A stretch of DNA of 39,061 nucleotides, from contig SISS01000031.1 in assembly GCA_004332335.1 (NCBI GenBank), forward strand, positions 1 through 39,061, in the 5' to 3' direction. A program made the position numbers and the translations under genes. This document shows, piece by piece, positions 16,515-24,426 of this stretch (position 1 is its first letter; each line of letters starts with the position of its first letter). The notes under the pieces were generated by a model that saw only the letters and a list, made by a program, of their open reading frames with translations, was not told the DNA's origin and ran no database searches. Source of the DNA: Methanoregulaceae archaeon UXB-2016 (GTDB taxonomy: Archaea; Halobacteriota; Methanomicrobia; Methanomicrobiales; Methanospirillaceae).

Positions 16515-17771
16515 CTATGCCTCCGTTGTGCCGAGCAGGTCGGCGACCATCCCTTCGGGCGTAAAGAGCGCGAGGTCGTCGTACCCCTGGCCGGTCCCGA
16601 GGAAGACGAGCGGCTTCCCGATCGTATGTGCGATCGAGATGGCGGCTCCGCCCTTCGGGTCCATGTCGGCCTTGGTCAACACGATCCCGTCCGCGCCGAC
16701 GGTCTTGTCGAACTCCTCTGCGCGGATCACCGCATCGTTGCCCGCGACCGCCTCGTCGACGTAGAAGACGAGATCGGGCTTCATGACACGACGAATCTTG
16801 CCGAGCTGGTTCATCAGGTTCTGCTTGTTGTGAAAGCGGCCGGCCGTATCGGCGAGCACCACGTCGATCCCGTGCGCCCGTGCGTACTCGACCGCATCGT
16901 AGATCACGGCCGAGGGATCGCCGCCCTGCTTGTGCTGGATCACGCGGATCCCGAGCCGCTCCGCATGGATGTCGATCTGCTCGATCGCACCCGCCCGGAA
17001 GGTGTCCCCGGCCGCGATCACGACCGAGAGCCCCTGCCCCTTCAGGTAGGAGCCGACCTTCGCGACGGTCGTCGTCTTCCCGGTCCCGTTCACGCCCGTG
17101 AAGAGGATCCGGACCGGACGCTCGTGGGTCCGGATGTACCCGAGCAGGTCGAAGCCCTCGCCGAGCACGTCGAGGAGAGCGTCCCGAAGGGTCTCGAGCA
17201 CGATCTCATCGGGGGACTCGCGGAACTTCCGGTGTCGGCCGACAAGGTCGCGCCGGACATGCTCGATGATCTCCTCGGTCACGGGGAGCGCGACATCGCT
17301 CTCGAGGAGCACGATCTCAAGCTCGTCCAGGACCTCGCGCACGTCGTCCTCCGAGAGGATCAGCTCGCGCTCGGTCACGAGGACCTTCAGCTTTGTCAGG
17401 AGGCCGGCCTTCCGTGCCTCCCCGTCCGCAACGACAGGGGAAGATGGCTCCGTTTCGGCCGGCTCTTCGGCCTTTGTACGGTTGAAGATCGCCGACCAGG
17501 GTCGTTTTGCCGGCTCCGGTTGTCCCGGTGCCGGGAGTTCGATGCTACCGGACGTGGACGCCGGCAAAACCGGTTCGTCCACGGTCGGAAGAGAAGAGGG
17601 AGGGGCCGGCTCGGGGAGAGTCTCCACTGGCGAAACCCCGATCGGTTCGGGCGATACGGCCACTGGGGCCTCGGCCTCGACGGGGGCCGCAGCCTCCTCC
17701 GCGTTGGCGCTGATCACGCCCCCGAGTCGGGACCTCACGCCGGCGAGCTTTCCTTTCAGCCCCTCGAACAT
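16515..17771 (-). CDS. ftsY: Signal recognition particle receptor FtsY
   Basis: A 418-residue SRP receptor GTPase. Residues 1-115 form an acidic, proline/alanine-rich A domain; a short amphipathic start ([18 protein letters not shown]) may help membrane contact. The NG domain follows with GVNGTGKT (226-233), DTFRAGA (256-262), DTAGR (308-312) and TKAD (366-369), all canonical, unlike the altered G3 in the SRP54 partner next door. It lies between prefoldin alpha and srp54 with gaps of 1-3 bp; pfdA-ftsY linkage is common in archaea. Confidence 0.96.
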   Translation of the reverse strand: MFEGLKGKLAGVRSRLGGVISANAEEAAAPVEAEAPVAVSPEPIGVSPVETLPEPAPPSSLPTVDEPVLPASTSGSIELPAPGQPEPAKRPWSAIFNRTKAEEPAETEPSSPVVADGEARKAGLLTKLKVLVTERELILSEDDVREVLDELEIVLLESDVALPVTEEIIEHVRRDLVGRHRKFRESPDEIVLETLRDALLDVLGEGFDLLGYIRTHERPVRILFTGVNGTGKTTTVAKVGSYLKGQGLSVVIAAGDTFRAGAIEQIDIHAERLGIRVIQHKQGGDPSAVIYDAVEYARAHGIDVVLADTAGRFHNKQNLMNQLGKIRRVMKPDLVFYVDEAVAGNDAVIRAEEFDKTVGADGIVLTKADMDPKGGAAISIAHTIGKPLVFLGTGQGYDDLALFTPEGMVADLLGTTEA

Positions 17772-17774
17772 GAG

Positions 17775-18230
17775 TTACCCGGTCCGTGCGCCAGGCGCCT
17801 GGCCCTGCTGCTGCTGGGCCAGGCGGTAGATCTGGTCGAGGCGCTGAGCAACCTCGTTCGCCTGGCCCTGCACCTTCCCGAGGGTCTCGGCGAGCCGCTT
17901 TGCGGACGCCTCCATCTCGGTCATGCGGTCCTCGATGAACTCGCGGGCCTCGGCGTTCTGACGTTCGACGACCACCTCGGCCCCGAGGTTGAGCAGGACC
18001 CGATCGGCATCGAGCACCTTCACTCGCAGGGATGCCCCGCCGCCGACGGGCAGCAGGATCGTGCCGTCCGCCGACTCGGCGAGCGCCGTCAGGGTCACGA
18101 CCGCGGCCGCCGCTTCTGCGCGACCGTGCTCGATCATCTGGAGCTGCTGCGAGAGGACCTCGATCTGCTGGCCGTACTCGTTCAGGTAGTGCTGGAGCAC
18201 CTGGACTTCCCGCTCCACCTCATTCACCAC
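17775..18230 (-). CDS. pfdA: Prefoldin alpha subunit
   Basis: A 151-residue subunit of the jellyfish-shaped hexameric chaperone that passes unfolded proteins to the thermosome. N- and C-terminal helices form a coiled coil (QVLQHYLNEYGQQIEVLSQQ; ERQNAEAREFIEDRMTEME), with the central beta hairpin containing LPVGGGASLRVKV and VLLNLGAEVVVER. A glutamine-rich tail (LAQQQQGQAPGAR) ends the protein. It overlaps the L18Ae gene by 11 bp, in keeping with a single operon. Confidence 0.94.
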   Translation of the reverse strand: MVNEVEREVQVLQHYLNEYGQQIEVLSQQLQMIEHGRAEAAAAVVTLTALAESADGTILLPVGGGASLRVKVLDADRVLLNLGAEVVVERQNAEAREFIEDRMTEMEASAKRLAETLGKVQGQANEVAQRLDQIYRLAQQQQGQAPGARTG

Positions 18231-18408
18231 TGACCAGCGTGATACCGTCTACCGTAATATACATTCTCTTCAGGCGGTGCTTCGAGCCGATCGCCGTCAT
18301 GATCCGCTCTTCTGCCTGCACCTCGTTCGGTGCATTGACCGTCTTTGTGTACGGTCGCCACTCATCGCCACACCGGAAGGTGCCGCTGACCTCATACTGC
18401 TGCATCAT
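18220..18408 (-). CDS. rpl18a: 50S ribosomal protein L18Ae (LX)
   Basis: A 62-residue protein matching archaeal LX/L18Ae, the short counterpart of the repeated domain in eukaryotic L18A/eL20. Recognised by [36 protein letters not shown] and the final IDGI-like [10 protein letters not shown]. It overlaps eIF6 by 4 bp (ATGA) upstream and prefoldin alpha downstream. The gene order eIF6-LX-pfdA-ftsY is widely conserved in Euryarchaeota. Confidence 0.93.
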   Translation of the reverse strand: MMQQYEVSGTFRCGDEWRPYTKTVNAPNEVQAEERIMTAIGSKHRLKRMYITVDGITLVSGE

Positions 18409-19073
18409 ATACCCTCTACAAATCCGAATACGTCTGCGATCCGGCCGAGCTCGAACCCACTCGTCTCGTCTCCGGCGATATAGCCGTGCGAGTTCGCGAG
18501 TAGCCCGGTCCCGACGAGGCTCGAGCCCATATTGATCGAGCCCGTGCCGATCGGGAGATCGATCACGCCTTCGAGGCGGCCGAGCTCCTTCGGCGTCGCC
18601 CGGGGGTGAACGAGCACACCCCGGTTCGTCGCATATCCGGCCATCCCGACGGTCTTGACACCGCCGAGCGTGAGCCGGATTACCTCGACGCCGAGGTGGT
18701 TTTTGATCTCCTCGATCACCTCGGGCTCCATCTCGGGATGGACCGCGGCAAACCGATCGTTCGCCAGGATCACGTTCCCGGCTGCGTTCATCGTGCCCTC
18801 GAGGCGGTAGACCTCCCGATAGTCCTCGAGCGCTCGTACCTCGTCGGGCATGGCGAGGCCGCTGACGACGACAGCCCGGCTGTTGCCGGCCACGAGCGAG
18901 CCGACGATGCTGCTGCCCTGGATTGTCGTCCGCACGAGCTCCACGTCGAGGGCCGCCTTCAGCGCCTCGCAGAACTCGTCGGGCACCTCAGGCGGGACCA
19001 CCGCGATCTCCTCGAGGATCCGGCAGAAGATCCCGATGTGGGGGTCTCCGCCGATGGCCGTCGTCCGATTCAT
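18405..19073 (-). CDS. eif6: Translation initiation factor aIF6
   Basis: A 222-residue anti-association factor that binds the large subunit and blocks premature joining of the small subunit. The five-fold pseudo-symmetric pentein fold shows as repeats such as [34 protein letters not shown], and [19 protein letters not shown], ending in the [22 protein letters not shown] region. The start is placed at the ATG before [13 protein letters not shown], which fits the family length; upstream in-frame sequence belongs to L31e in another frame. It starts two bases after L31e. Confidence 0.95.
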   Translation of the reverse strand: MNRTTAIGGDPHIGIFCRILEEIAVVPPEVPDEFCEALKAALDVELVRTTIQGSSIVGSLVAGNSRAVVVSGLAMPDEVRALEDYREVYRLEGTMNAAGNVILANDRFAAVHPEMEPEVIEEIKNHLGVEVIRLTLGGVKTVGMAGYATNRGVLVHPRATPKELGRLEGVIDLPIGTGSINMGSSLVGTGLLANSHGYIAGDETSGFELGRIADVFGFVEGI

Positions 19074-19075
19074 AC

Positions 19076-19339
19076 TCACTCCTGGGCGAGTTCGGCCTGA
19101 ACCTGACCGTCGTCGAACTTCATCGCGCGAACGCGGATCTTGCGCGGCGGCTTTTCCGACCCGCGTTCCCAGATCTTCTCGTTGATCGAGGCGTCGAGTT
19201 TGACGTCCTCGCTCTTCATGTGCCGGACAAGGAATGCACGGATGTCCTTGATCGCGGTGTTGGTGCGGCGCCACCGGGGCGCGCGCTTGACATCACGCAG
19301 CGGGATCACGTAGATCTGCTCGTTCATCTTCTCGACCAT
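19076..19339 (-). CDS. rpl31e: 50S ribosomal protein L31e
   Basis: An 87-residue protein with [20 protein letters not shown], then [17 protein letters not shown] and [20 protein letters not shown], all characteristic of L31e, which lines the peptide exit tunnel rim. It follows L39e after 4 bp. A start at the second methionine (MNEQ) is possible and would shorten it by four residues. Confidence 0.95.
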   Translation of the reverse strand: MVEKMNEQIYVIPLRDVKRAPRWRRTNTAIKDIRAFLVRHMKSEDVKLDASINEKIWERGSEKPPRKIRVRAMKFDDGQVQAELAQE

Positions 19340-19343
19340 GATT

Positions 19344-19496
19344 CTACACCTTCAGCGTGCTGCGGCGCCAGTTGCGCCGTTTCGGGTGACTAACCACGTT
19401 CCGCTTGGTCCGGACCATCACCCAGGCGGGGACGCGCCGGTTCTGCTGCGTCGCCTTTGCGAGGCGAATCTTGAAGCCTTTTGTTGATCTCGACAT
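19344..19496 (-). CDS. rpl39e: 50S ribosomal protein L39e
   Basis: A 50-residue, very basic protein read directly from the sequence between L31e and the PP-loop gene. It begins [19 protein letters not shown] and continues [12 protein letters not shown] and [11 protein letters not shown], the full L39e signature. L39e sits in the peptide exit tunnel, where bacteria have an extension of L23. Length and ends match the family exactly. The order L39e-L31e-aIF6 is standard in archaea. Confidence 0.96.
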   Translation of the reverse strand: MSRSTKGFKIRLAKATQQNRRVPAWVMVRTKRNVVSHPKRRNWRRSTLKV

Positions 19497-19512
19497 CTCT
19501 CTACCTCGGGAG

Positions 19513-20100
19513 TTACCCCTGTCGACCCCTGACCAGGGTCTGTTCGTGCATGGGGGGAAAGAACGGGGCCGGATCGAGTCCCCGTTCGCGTAGTCCCGCC
19601 CTCAATTCGTCTTCGTAGTCGCCGTTCGGCATCCGGCCGGTCTCACCGCGCTCGATCACGAAGTACCGTGCGACAAGCCGGTCCACCTCGGCCCGGGGAT
19701 ACCCGAGCAGGGGGCGGACATAAGCACAGCCGCACCGGTCCATCAGGGAGCGGGCCTCGCCCGAATCGAGCATCGGCACCCGGTCATCGAACCGGGTTCC
19801 GTCGGCGACGACTTTGTGCCCGGCCGCGAGGACCTCAAGGGCCGCCCGGTGCACGAGTCCGATCGCGCCGTTCGGATAACCGTCGGCGACGAGCCGGTCA
19901 AGGGCGGTTGCGAGGGTCCCTTCGGGAAAGGTCCTTCGCTGCCAGGGGAACCCGAGCGCCGCACCGGCCGCCTCGACTGCCCGGAGGTCGCGTCCTTCGC
20001 CAAAGGCGAAGGTATTCAGCTCGACCTCGTAATGGGGGGCAAGCAGGAGTGCCGCGAGCGCGGAGTCCTTCCCCCCGCTGAACAACACTCCTGCTTTCAT
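19513..20100 (-). CDS. PP-loop ATP pyrophosphatase family protein (COG2117-like)
   Basis: A 195-residue PP-loop (N-type ATP pyrophosphatase) protein. The AMP-forming loop SGGKDS lies at residues 8-13. Further conserved-looking parts are [26 protein letters not shown] and [14 protein letters not shown]. Proteins with this fold adenylate a substrate, often tRNA in thiolation or lysidine-type reactions. COG2117 was named a predicted tRNA-modifying subunit, but the substrate is not established. Start: ATG at 20100, whose A is shared with the TGA of the preceding gene; a GTG at 20103 is an alternative. Placement between PDCD5 and L39e is usual for this family. Confidence 0.85.
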   Translation of the reverse strand: MKAGVLFSGGKDSALAALLLAPHYEVELNTFAFGEGRDLRAVEAAGAALGFPWQRRTFPEGTLATALDRLVADGYPNGAIGLVHRAALEVLAAGHKVVADGTRFDDRVPMLDSGEARSLMDRCGCAYVRPLLGYPRAEVDRLVARYFVIERGETGRMPNGDYEDELRAGLRERGLDPAPFFPPMHEQTLVRGRQG

Positions 20101-20429
20101 CACTTGCGGACGATATTAAAATCCCGTTTCGCCGGGACCAGTTGCGCAAGAAGCCCTTTCAGCTGCTCGTCCGTAATCTTCTGCCGGATCCGGCCCTGCC
20201 GGGCGAGCACGATCAGTTGCTGCTCGACACCGGACGCGAAGTCGGGACGCGTCAGCCGGATCGTATTGAGCCGTTCACGGGCCTCAGGTGTCAGGATCTC
20301 CATGAGCGCCATCTGCACCGCAGCCCGTGCCCGCTCTCTCTCCTCCTCGGCGGCCTGCTGGTTCACTGCCTGATTCTGCAGCTCTGCAGTCCGCCTCTGC
20401 CGGAGTTCAGCCAGCTCGTCGTCGGCCAT
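20100..20429 (-). CDS. DNA-binding protein of the PDCD5 family
   Basis: A 109-residue homologue of eukaryotic PDCD5 and archaeal proteins such as MTH1615. A charged N-terminal helix (DDELAELRQRRTAELQ) precedes a three-helix bundle with ALMEILTPEARERLNTIRL, ARQGRIRQKITDEQLKGLL and the C-terminal KRDFNIVRK. The archaeal members bind DNA and may also assist ribosome or chaperonin work, but the role is not settled. Linked to S19e, as in most archaea, with a 16-bp gap, and overlaps the PP-loop gene start by one base. Confidence 0.92.
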   Translation of the reverse strand: MADDELAELRQRRTAELQNQAVNQQAAEEERERARAAVQMALMEILTPEARERLNTIRLTRPDFASGVEQQLIVLARQGRIRQKITDEQLKGLLAQLVPAKRDFNIVRK

Positions 20430-20445
20430 CGGCGCCTCCGGGGTC

Positions 20446-20883
20446 CTATACTTCCTGGGCCGGTGGTGCGGCCGTCTTCAGCTGGTGCGCGAGTCCATCA
20501 AGGAACGCCATGCCGGCCGGCGAAGCCTTGCGGCCCCCCTTGTCCTTCACGACGAATCCTGCAGTCTCGAGCTGCTGGAGCAGTTCACGGATCACAGACC
20601 CGCTCCCTTTCTTGAAGCGGTTGGGTCTCGACCCGCGGTTCTTCCGGCCCCCATAGAAGGTCCGCATGCGCTCAACACCTACAGGGCCGTCGATGTAGAC
20701 CCGGCGAAGCACTGCGGCCCCCCGGGTGAACCACCAGTCGGGGTCCTCGGGCGGCATCTCTTTGTGCACTCCTGTCTTGGCAAACTCGGCCCAGGCGGGA
20801 GGTGCGAGCTCCGGCCGGCCTTTCAGCTCCGCCGCGACGAGCGGGACGAGCTTGTCTGCCGGAACGTCATATACCGTTGTCAT
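20446..20883 (-). CDS. rps19e: 30S ribosomal protein S19e
   Basis: A 145-residue S19e with [20 protein letters not shown] at the start, [20 protein letters not shown] and [20 protein letters not shown] in the middle, and a winged-helix end ([12 protein letters not shown]). S19e is needed for small-subunit maturation in eukaryotes and archaea. A GAGGAG ribosome binding site lies just before the ATG. The 86-bp gap to the upstream yhbY gene may hold a promoter (for example TAATACG near 20930), so transcription may restart here. Confidence 0.95.
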   Translation of the reverse strand: MTTVYDVPADKLVPLVAAELKGRPELAPPAWAEFAKTGVHKEMPPEDPDWWFTRGAAVLRRVYIDGPVGVERMRTFYGGRKNRGSRPNRFKKGSGSVIRELLQQLETAGFVVKDKGGRKASPAGMAFLDGLAHQLKTAAPPAQEV

Positions 20884-20969
20884 CTGGTCTCCTCACTGTC
20901 AACACGTCTGTACGCAACAGTCTTTACGTATTAGCGAGGAGGGTTCTTATGCATTTCGAGCGTGGCATG

Positions 20970-21206
20970 TCATCGCCGCCGCTCGCGCAGCACCATCGTA
21001 TGCCCTCTGACCTCAACGAGCTCGGTCCTGGTCGCCTCGGCGAGTGCCGCCGGGTCCACCTCGGTGTGGCGCAGCCACTTGACTTTGATCGCCTTTCTGT
21101 CCTTGACCTGACGGACGATCTCCTCGATCGTTCCGTCGGTCACCCCTCGCTTGCCGATCCAGCAGGTCGGCTTCAGGTCCTGCATTCTCCGGTCTTTCTC
21201 GTTCAT
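20970..21206 (-). CDS. YhbY/CRS1-type RNA-binding protein
   Basis: A 78-residue CRM-domain (CRS1-YhbY) protein. The family appears as LKPTCWIGKRGVTDGTIEEI, KAIKVKWLRHTE and the final RTELVEVRGHTMVLRE, with the GxxG-type loop (IGKRG). CRM domains bind RNA with a KH-like fold; bacterial YhbY associates with pre-50S ribosomes. Start ATG at 21206 is set by the short family N-terminus. The whole gene lies, out of frame, within or next to the open 3' end of the rnp4 frame, an unusual 194-bp overlap. Confidence 0.9.
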   Translation of the reverse strand: MNEKDRRMQDLKPTCWIGKRGVTDGTIEEIVRQVKDRKAIKVKWLRHTEVDPAALAEATRTELVEVRGHTMVLRERRR

Positions 21207-21516
21207 GCCGTTTCATTCCATAGCGCATCCGGTTGCCGCAGTCCAGGCAGGTCACCGTGACGTGCCCGTCGCGGGTCCGAACCCGCGTATTTGCTCCAAA
21301 CCGGAGATAGGCGTGGCAGGCATGGCAGAAGCGGCGCCGCTCGTCGTGTCCGAGCCGGAGGCGCTGCCGCATCGCGATCGCCCGGGCCACGGCCACGCAC
21401 CTGTTGCTCCATGACGGGTCGACCGGGTAGAACCGATCGGCCGTCTCGAAGAGGTGTTGAATCCGTTCCCCGGCGATTCGCTTCGCCTGTCGTTGCTGCT
21501 GTCCCCGCCCCTTCAT
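21013..21516 (-). CDS. rnp4: Ribonuclease P protein component 4 (Rpp21), with abnormal C-terminal extension
   Basis: A 167-codon frame. The first about 100 residues are a normal Rnp4/Rpp21: helical AKRIAGERIQHLFETADRFY, WSNRCVAVARAIAMRQRLRL, and a zinc ribbon with two CxxC pairs (CHAC and CLDC). Rnp4 pairs with Rnp1 in archaeal RNase P, which trims tRNA 5' ends. After the ribbon (about residue 102) the frame runs on for 65 more residues, rich in Gly, Arg and Asp, which are simply the yhbY gene read in another frame. Rnp4 usually ends soon after the ribbon. A TGA sits at the yhbY ATG (ATGA) and would end rnp4 if one base were restored upstream, so a recent single-base deletion, or a sequencing error, is likely. 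Confidence 0.85.
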   Translation of the reverse strand: MKGRGQQQRQAKRIAGERIQHLFETADRFYPVDPSWSNRCVAVARAIAMRQRLRLGHDERRRFCHACHAYLRFGANTRVRTRDGHVTVTCLDCGNRMRYGMKRHERERPENAGPEADLLDRQARGDRRNDRGDRPSGQGQKGDQSQVAAPHRGGPGGTRRGDQDRAR

Positions 21517-21555
21517 GGCTGCCGGCCGTTCTTTATGATGGTCGCCATGCGGTCA

Positions 21556-22179
21556 TCAGCCTGTCGACGGCGGCAGGTGCCGCACGCGTCGCCCTTCCCG
21601 CTCGAGCCGGCCCTCCGCAAAGAGCCGGATCGCCTCGGGGAGGATCCGGTGCTCCTCGACCAGGATCCGGGCCGCAAGGGCTTCGCCATCATCATCGTCG
21701 TGCACGGGCACGCAGGCCTGAAAGATGATCGGTCCGGCGTCCATCTCCTCGGTCACGAAGTGGACCGTGCAGCCGGCGACCCGGACCCCGTGTGCGACCG
21801 CCTGGTCCGGCGCCCGTAGACCGGGGAAGGCCGGGAGGAGGGCCGGATGGATATTGATCATCCGGCCCTCGAAGGCCCGGACCGTCTCGGAGGAGAGCAG
21901 GCGCATGTACCCGGCGAGGACGAAGAGGTCGGCACCCGAAGCCTCCATGGCCCCCCTGAGCGCCACCTCGTATGCATCCCACTCGGGGAATGCGGCCCGA
22001 TCGAGGACCGTCACGGGGACGCCCGCCCGTTCGGCTCGGGCGATCGCCGGTGCAGCCGGATTGTCTGTGATCAGGCGGACGAGCTCGATCGGGCAGGTTC
22101 CGCGCGCAACCGCGTCGATCACGGCCTGGAAGTCTGAGCCCCGTCCCGAGGCGAGCACCGCGCACCGCATCATGCCCAT
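21556..22179 (-). CDS. purN: Phosphoribosylglycinamide formyltransferase PurN
   Basis: A 207-residue folate-dependent GAR transformylase, third step of purine synthesis (10-formyl-THF + GAR to FGAR). Catalytic residues line up with E. coli: N109 and H111 in MINIHPALLP, and D147 in MDAGPIIF. The phosphate-binding N-terminus is LASGRGSDFQAV. In methanogens the folate-like carrier and the PurT alternative vary, so presence of PurN is of some metabolic note. Start at 22179 or the ATG at 22173 differ by two residues. It lies 19 bp after the CorC-like gene. Confidence 0.94.
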   Translation of the reverse strand: MGMMRCAVLASGRGSDFQAVIDAVARGTCPIELVRLITDNPAAPAIARAERAGVPVTVLDRAAFPEWDAYEVALRGAMEASGADLFVLAGYMRLLSSETVRAFEGRMINIHPALLPAFPGLRAPDQAVAHGVRVAGCTVHFVTEEMDAGPIIFQACVPVHDDDDGEALAARILVEEHRILPEAIRLFAEGRLEREGRRVRHLPPSTG

Positions 22180-22198
22180 GTACTTGAACCGGGCCGGC

Positions 22199-23479
22199 TT
22201 AACGGTTCTCGTCGGCCGAGACGGAAAGCGGGAGCAGCATCTTGATCCGGATAATCCGCTTCCCGCGCATCTGCATCACGACGAGCGTGATCCCGGTATC
22301 GGGGAGCGTGACGGTCTCACCCGGGTGGGGGATGTGGCCGAGTCGATCGATCAGCAGTCCGCCGATCGTCTCGTACCCGTCCCCCATGGGCAGGGAGAGC
22401 CCGATCCGTTCGTTCAGGTCCTCGATCCAGGCCGAGGCGTCGATGAGATAGATCCCCTCACCGGCCGGCTCGACCTGGGGCTCCTCCTCGTCGAACTCGT
22501 CGAGGATGTCCCCGACGAGCTCCTCGAGGATGTCCTCGATCGTGACGACCCCGACAAAGCCGCCGTACTCGTCCATGACCATCGCCATCGGAACCTTGCG
22601 GACCTGGAGCTCCCGCAAGAGATCGTCGATCTTCTTGGTCTCGGGCACGAAATACGGATCGTAGCAGAGGTCCGTGATGCGCACCCCGGTCGTATGCGTG
22701 ACGATCGCCGAGTACACGTCCTTGATGTTCAGGACGCCGACCAGATTGTCCACCCGCTCGTGAAAGACCGGCAGGCGGGAGAAACCAGTCTCGTGGAAGA
22801 TCGTCAGGGTCGAGTCGAGCGTCGTGGTATCCTCGACCATGGTGACGTCCATGCGCGGGGTCATCACCTCGCGGGCGATCGTCTCGTCGAAGGCGAGGAC
22901 ATTGTAGAGCATCCTTTGTTCGCCCTGTTCGATCGTGCCCTCCTCCTTGCCCACATCGATCCACTCGCGGATCTCGTCCTCGGTCACGGACGGTTCGCCG
23001 TTCGTCTCGGAACCGAGGGTGCGGGAGAGCCCGTTGATCACCCGAATGATCGGCGAGACGATCCGCGAGAGGAGGAGGATCGGCCCGGCCACCCGCAGCG
23101 CGACCCGGTCCAGGAAGCGGGCGGCGATGAGCATCGGCCCGATCTGTCCGACCACGAGGAGGGCGAGGGCCGTGCCGATGATCGCAAAGGCCACGCCCGA
23201 CGGACCGAACTCCACCAGGGTGACCTCGGTTGCGAGTGCTGCCGCCGCGACGCAGACGAGGGTGTTTCCGATCAGGGTCGTGATCAGGATCCGATCGGGG
23301 TCGGCCCGGAGCTCGGCGAGGGCCGACGCACCGGGACGGGCGTCGTTGACCAGTGTCCGGACCCGGGCACGGGAGATCGAGATCAGAGCGACCTCGGCGC
23401 TGGAGAAGAAGGCCGAGAGAAGGATGCAGACAAGGAAGAATGCGGCGGAGAGCGGATCGTATTGTACCATCGGTTTCAC
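22199..23479 (-). CDS. CNNM/CorC-type membrane transporter (DUF21, CBS pair, CorC domain)
   Basis: A 426-residue protein with the full hemolysin C/CorC layout. Residues 1 to about 150 form the DUF21 membrane domain with four hydrophobic stretches and the N-terminal LLSAFFSSAEVALISIS signature. A CBS pair follows (about 205-330, with VMTPRMDV, FSRLPVF, VGVLNIKDV, MAMVMDEYGGFVGVVT), then a C-terminal CorC_HlyC domain (YETIGGLLIDRLGHIPHPGE). The family exports Mg2+ or other divalent cations, gated by nucleotide binding to CBS. The normally strict GEIxPK motif of DUF21 reads GQIGPM here, so ion handling may differ. It has its own upstream TATA box. Confidence 0.92.
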   Translation of the reverse strand: MKPMVQYDPLSAAFFLVCILLSAFFSSAEVALISISRARVRTLVNDARPGASALAELRADPDRILITTLIGNTLVCVAAAALATEVTLVEFGPSGVAFAIIGTALALLVVGQIGPMLIAARFLDRVALRVAGPILLLSRIVSPIIRVINGLSRTLGSETNGEPSVTEDEIREWIDVGKEEGTIEQGEQRMLYNVLAFDETIAREVMTPRMDVTMVEDTTTLDSTLTIFHETGFSRLPVFHERVDNLVGVLNIKDVYSAIVTHTTGVRITDLCYDPYFVPETKKIDDLLRELQVRKVPMAMVMDEYGGFVGVVTIEDILEELVGDILDEFDEEEPQVEPAGEGIYLIDASAWIEDLNERIGLSLPMGDGYETIGGLLIDRLGHIPHPGETVTLPDTGITLVVMQMRGKRIIRIKMLLPLSVSADENR

Positions 23480-23548
23480 GCCGGAGAGGCCGGCCCTGGT
23501 ACGCCCAAGATAAAATGGGCGATGCAGTACCTAATCGAAGCGGGCCTG

Positions 23549-23556
23549 TATAAATA
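23549..23556 (-). promoter_or_regulatory. TATA box for the CorC-purN run
   Basis: On the minus strand this reads TATTTATA, about 70 nt before the CorC-like ATG at 23479. With initiation about 25 nt downstream the leader would be about 45 nt. It stands out sharply from the GC-rich surroundings. Confidence 0.6.
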
Positions 23557-23571
23557 TAGCGGAATCAATCC

Positions 23572-24393
23572 TCATCCGAGGACCGACCGGACAAATGCAC
23601 ATTCCGAAGCGAGCAGGGCGACCTTCTCGTCGACCGAGTACACCCGGTCGAACCGGAGGTCCTCGATCTCGAGCGTGAACGGCCCCCGGTACCGGTGATC
23701 CCGGAGGAGCTCGAGGACGAAGCGGCCGTCGGGATGCCCCGAGAGGGAGAGGTGCATCTTGCCGTCGGAGGCGCGCGAGAGGTGGACGTTCGCGAGCCGG
23801 TCGCCACAGACCTCGACGAAGGCCCGGACCTCCTCGAGCGAGTGACCCATCGCGTGTGAGACGTCGAGCGTGAACCAGAGCCAGTCCTCGTCGTCGAGGA
23901 GCTGCCGAACGGTCTCGGGGGACGTGAGGAGGTTGTTGACCGTCCGCTCCATGTTCTCGATCGCAATGCGGACCCGCGCGTCCCGGGCCGCCTCCCGGAG
24001 GGACCCGATCAGCCGGTCGAACCGGCGGTAGTCGTCGGGGCTCGGGGGGCGCTTGGCCGTCCGGCGGCCCGGGTGGACCGTGACCACCTCGGCCCCGCAC
24101 CGATCGGCGAGGGCGATCGCCTCGAGGGCGTACGCGACCGAAGCCTCGGCAACGCGAGGGTTGATCGAGCAGGGGTTCAGGTCCAGGATCGGAGCATGGA
24201 CCGAGATCGGGCCGAGATCCGGGTGGGCGCGGAGCCCCGCCAGGAGCTCCTCCTCGGGCATCCCCCGGAGCCAGAAGTGCGGCGTCTCGAGCCAGAACTC
24301 GACCGCGTCGAGGGTCGCGCGGCGAGCGGATGCGAAGATGGTCTCGAGCGGGTACTCGTGGAAGAACATGGTCGAGGCCGAGCAGCGAACCAT
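23572..24393 (-). CDS. Sugar phosphate isomerase/epimerase-like TIM barrel protein
   Basis: A 273-residue protein of the xylose isomerase-like TIM-barrel (AP_endonuc_2) family. Visible parts: an N-terminal barrel strand with DAVEFWLETPHFW, ISVHAPILDLNPCSINPR, VVTVHPGR, the metal-ligand strand VRIAIENMER (Glu), LWFTLDVSHAMGHS (Asp and His) and LANVHLSRAS. These are the metal-binding positions of the family, whose members isomerise or epimerise sugars or act as endonuclease IV. The substrate is unknown. Start: ATG at 24393; the frame stays open far upstream only because it lies opposite xseA. It shares a 33-bp divergent promoter with xseA and is probably leaderless. Confidence 0.85.
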   Translation of the reverse strand: MVRCSASTMFFHEYPLETIFASARRATLDAVEFWLETPHFWLRGMPEEELLAGLRAHPDLGPISVHAPILDLNPCSINPRVAEASVAYALEAIALADRCGAEVVTVHPGRRTAKRPPSPDDYRRFDRLIGSLREAARDARVRIAIENMERTVNNLLTSPETVRQLLDDEDWLWFTLDVSHAMGHSLEEVRAFVEVCGDRLANVHLSRASDGKMHLSLSGHPDGRFVLELLRDHRYRGPFTLEIEDLRFDRVYSVDEKVALLASECAFVRSVLG

Positions 24394-24426
24394 ACCTATA
24401 CGTGACCGGGTATCTAAAGAAGATCC
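24394..24426. promoter_or_regulatory. 33-bp divergent promoter between TIM-barrel gene and xseA
   Basis: The whole intergenic space is 33 bp. On the plus strand CCTATACG lies about 28 nt before the xseA ATG. On the minus strand TTTAGATAC lies about 23 nt before the other ATG. Since archaeal initiation falls about 25 nt after the TATA centre, both mRNAs are predicted to be leaderless. Neither start has a Shine-Dalgarno match. Confidence 0.5.

Noticed and set aside
15065-18233. Long plus-strand open frames opposite srp54, ftsY and pfdA
   Set aside because: They mirror well-identified minus-strand genes and contain no motif of their own.
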